DNA of 8,455 nt from an uncultured Solirubrobacterales bacterium (lineage in GTDB: Bacteria; Actinomycetota; Thermoleophilia; Solirubrobacterales; Solirubrobacteraceae). The position numbers and the translations under genes are program-made. Location of the stretch: NCBI GenBank assembly GCA_903830015.1, contig CAIKSH010000367.1, positions 1-8,455 on the forward strand. Reading direction: 5' to 3'. Below the pieces are notes generated by a model, which was given only the letters and a program-made list of their open reading frames with translations, did no database searches and had not been told where the DNA came from. Below, piece after piece: positions 7,883-8,455 of the stretch. Position 1 is the stretch's first letter; the number at the start of each line of letters is the position of its first letter.

Positions 7883-8455
7883 ATGGCCACGGTCCTGGAC
7901 ATCGAGCAGAGCGCCGAGCTGCTCGAGCTCGATCCGCCGTTCGACAAGCGGGCCGTCCAGCTGGCCCGGCGCCGGCAGGCCAAGATCTGGCACCCCGACC
8001 TCGCTCCCCCCGGTCGCCAGATCGAGCACGAGCGCCACCTGAAGGCGATCAACGAGGCCGCCGACCAGCTCGAGGAGCTGGCCGAGAACTCGCGGGGCGG
8101 CCGGGTGACGGCCAACGCGATCAAGGTCAGCGCCCGTGCCGCCCGGGAGGCCCGGGCCGAGCAGGGCCGCAAGGCCTGGGAGGCCGAGCAGCGCCGACGG
8201 GAGGCCGAGGGAGGCACCGACGCCAACGACCCGTTCGCCTCCCAGGTTCCCGACCACTCGGTGGTCCACCGCTACGCGCGCTGCCTCTCCTACCCGGAGT
8301 GGGGCGTGGGCACGGTGAGCGGGATCTACTTCACCGGCGAGGGCGACGACGTCCAGCAGTGGGCCCGGGTCCGCTTCCAGGCCGGGGTGCGCACCGTCCC
8401 CGCCGGCAGCCTGCAGTTCGTCGACTTCTCCAAGCCCGACGAGGGGGCCGACCGC
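7883..8455 (+). CDS. J-domain (DnaJ-like) protein with C-terminal SH3/Tudor-like segment, 3' end outside window
   Basis: The frame runs from ATG 7883 to the window edge, 191 codons with no stop. Residues about 10-68 form a J domain: the invariant HPD is at 37-39 (KIWHPDLAPPG), preceded by the basic helix II (KRAVQLARRRQAK) and followed by helix III ending INEAADQLEEL. J domains stimulate the Hsp70 (DnaK) ATPase through HPD. Residues about 80-112 are a charged Ala/Arg/Glu-rich helix, possibly a coiled coil. Residues about 126-182 (YPEWGVGTVSGIYF, then WARVRFQAGVRTVPAGSLQFV) look like a small five-strand barrel of the SH3/Tudor kind, resembling by eye the tails of UvrD/PcrA-type helicases. There is no G/F-rich region or zinc-finger repeat, so this is not DnaJ/CbpA proper. 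An in-frame GTG at 7877 is an alternative start. Client and role are unknown. Confidence 0.75.
   Translation, partial: MATVLDIEQSAELLELDPPFDKRAVQLARRRQAKIWHPDLAPPGRQIEHERHLKAINEAADQLEELAENSRGGRVTANAIKVSARAAREARAEQGRKAWEAEQRRREAEGGTDANDPFASQVPDHSVVHRYARCLSYPEWGVGTVSGIYFTGEGDDVQQWARVRFQAGVRTVPAGSLQFVDFSKPDEGADR

Overview
The window is GC-rich chromosomal DNA, densely coded on both strands, with strong G/C bias at third codon positions and mostly very short gaps. The gene set is house-keeping and bacterial: an AcnA-type aconitase, a metY-metX pair, an M42 aminopeptidase, the ABC-F factor EttA and a J-domain protein. GC content, GTG starts and TANNNT boxes directly before start codons suggest an actinobacterium, perhaps a deep-branching class such as Thermoleophilia. 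That placement is inference; no taxonomic marker gene is present.

Layout: (1) 2-1795, plus strand: the C-terminal part of aconitase, cut by the window edge, then 3 bp later a cyclase-family metal hydrolase. (2) 1805-4253, minus strand: metY followed by metX, a two-gene unit that converts an activated homoserine plus sulfide to homocysteine. It converges on the cyclase with a 9 bp gap. (3) 4254-4384: a 131 bp divergent regulatory region. (4) 4385-6141, plus strand: an M42 metallo-aminopeptidase and a HAD-family phosphatase, 11 bp apart. (5) 6160-7815, minus strand: ettA, convergent with the HAD gene across 18 bp that form part of a palindrome containing both stop codons. (6) 7816-7882: a 67 bp divergent promoter region. 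(7) 7883 to the window end, plus strand: a J-domain protein with a C-terminal segment that looks like a small SH3/Tudor-type beta barrel, cut by the window edge.

How the genes work together: only metY and metX form a clear pathway (direct sulfhydrylation in methionine synthesis). The other pairs (aconitase/cyclase and M42/HAD) are probably co-transcribed, but their functional link is unknown. No mobile element, CRISPR array, tRNA, rRNA or defence system was seen. The points most worth a second look are the J-domain/barrel protein, the stop-codon palindrome at 6136-6165, and the recurring TANNNT box 7-9 nt before three start codons, which suggests leaderless transcription.
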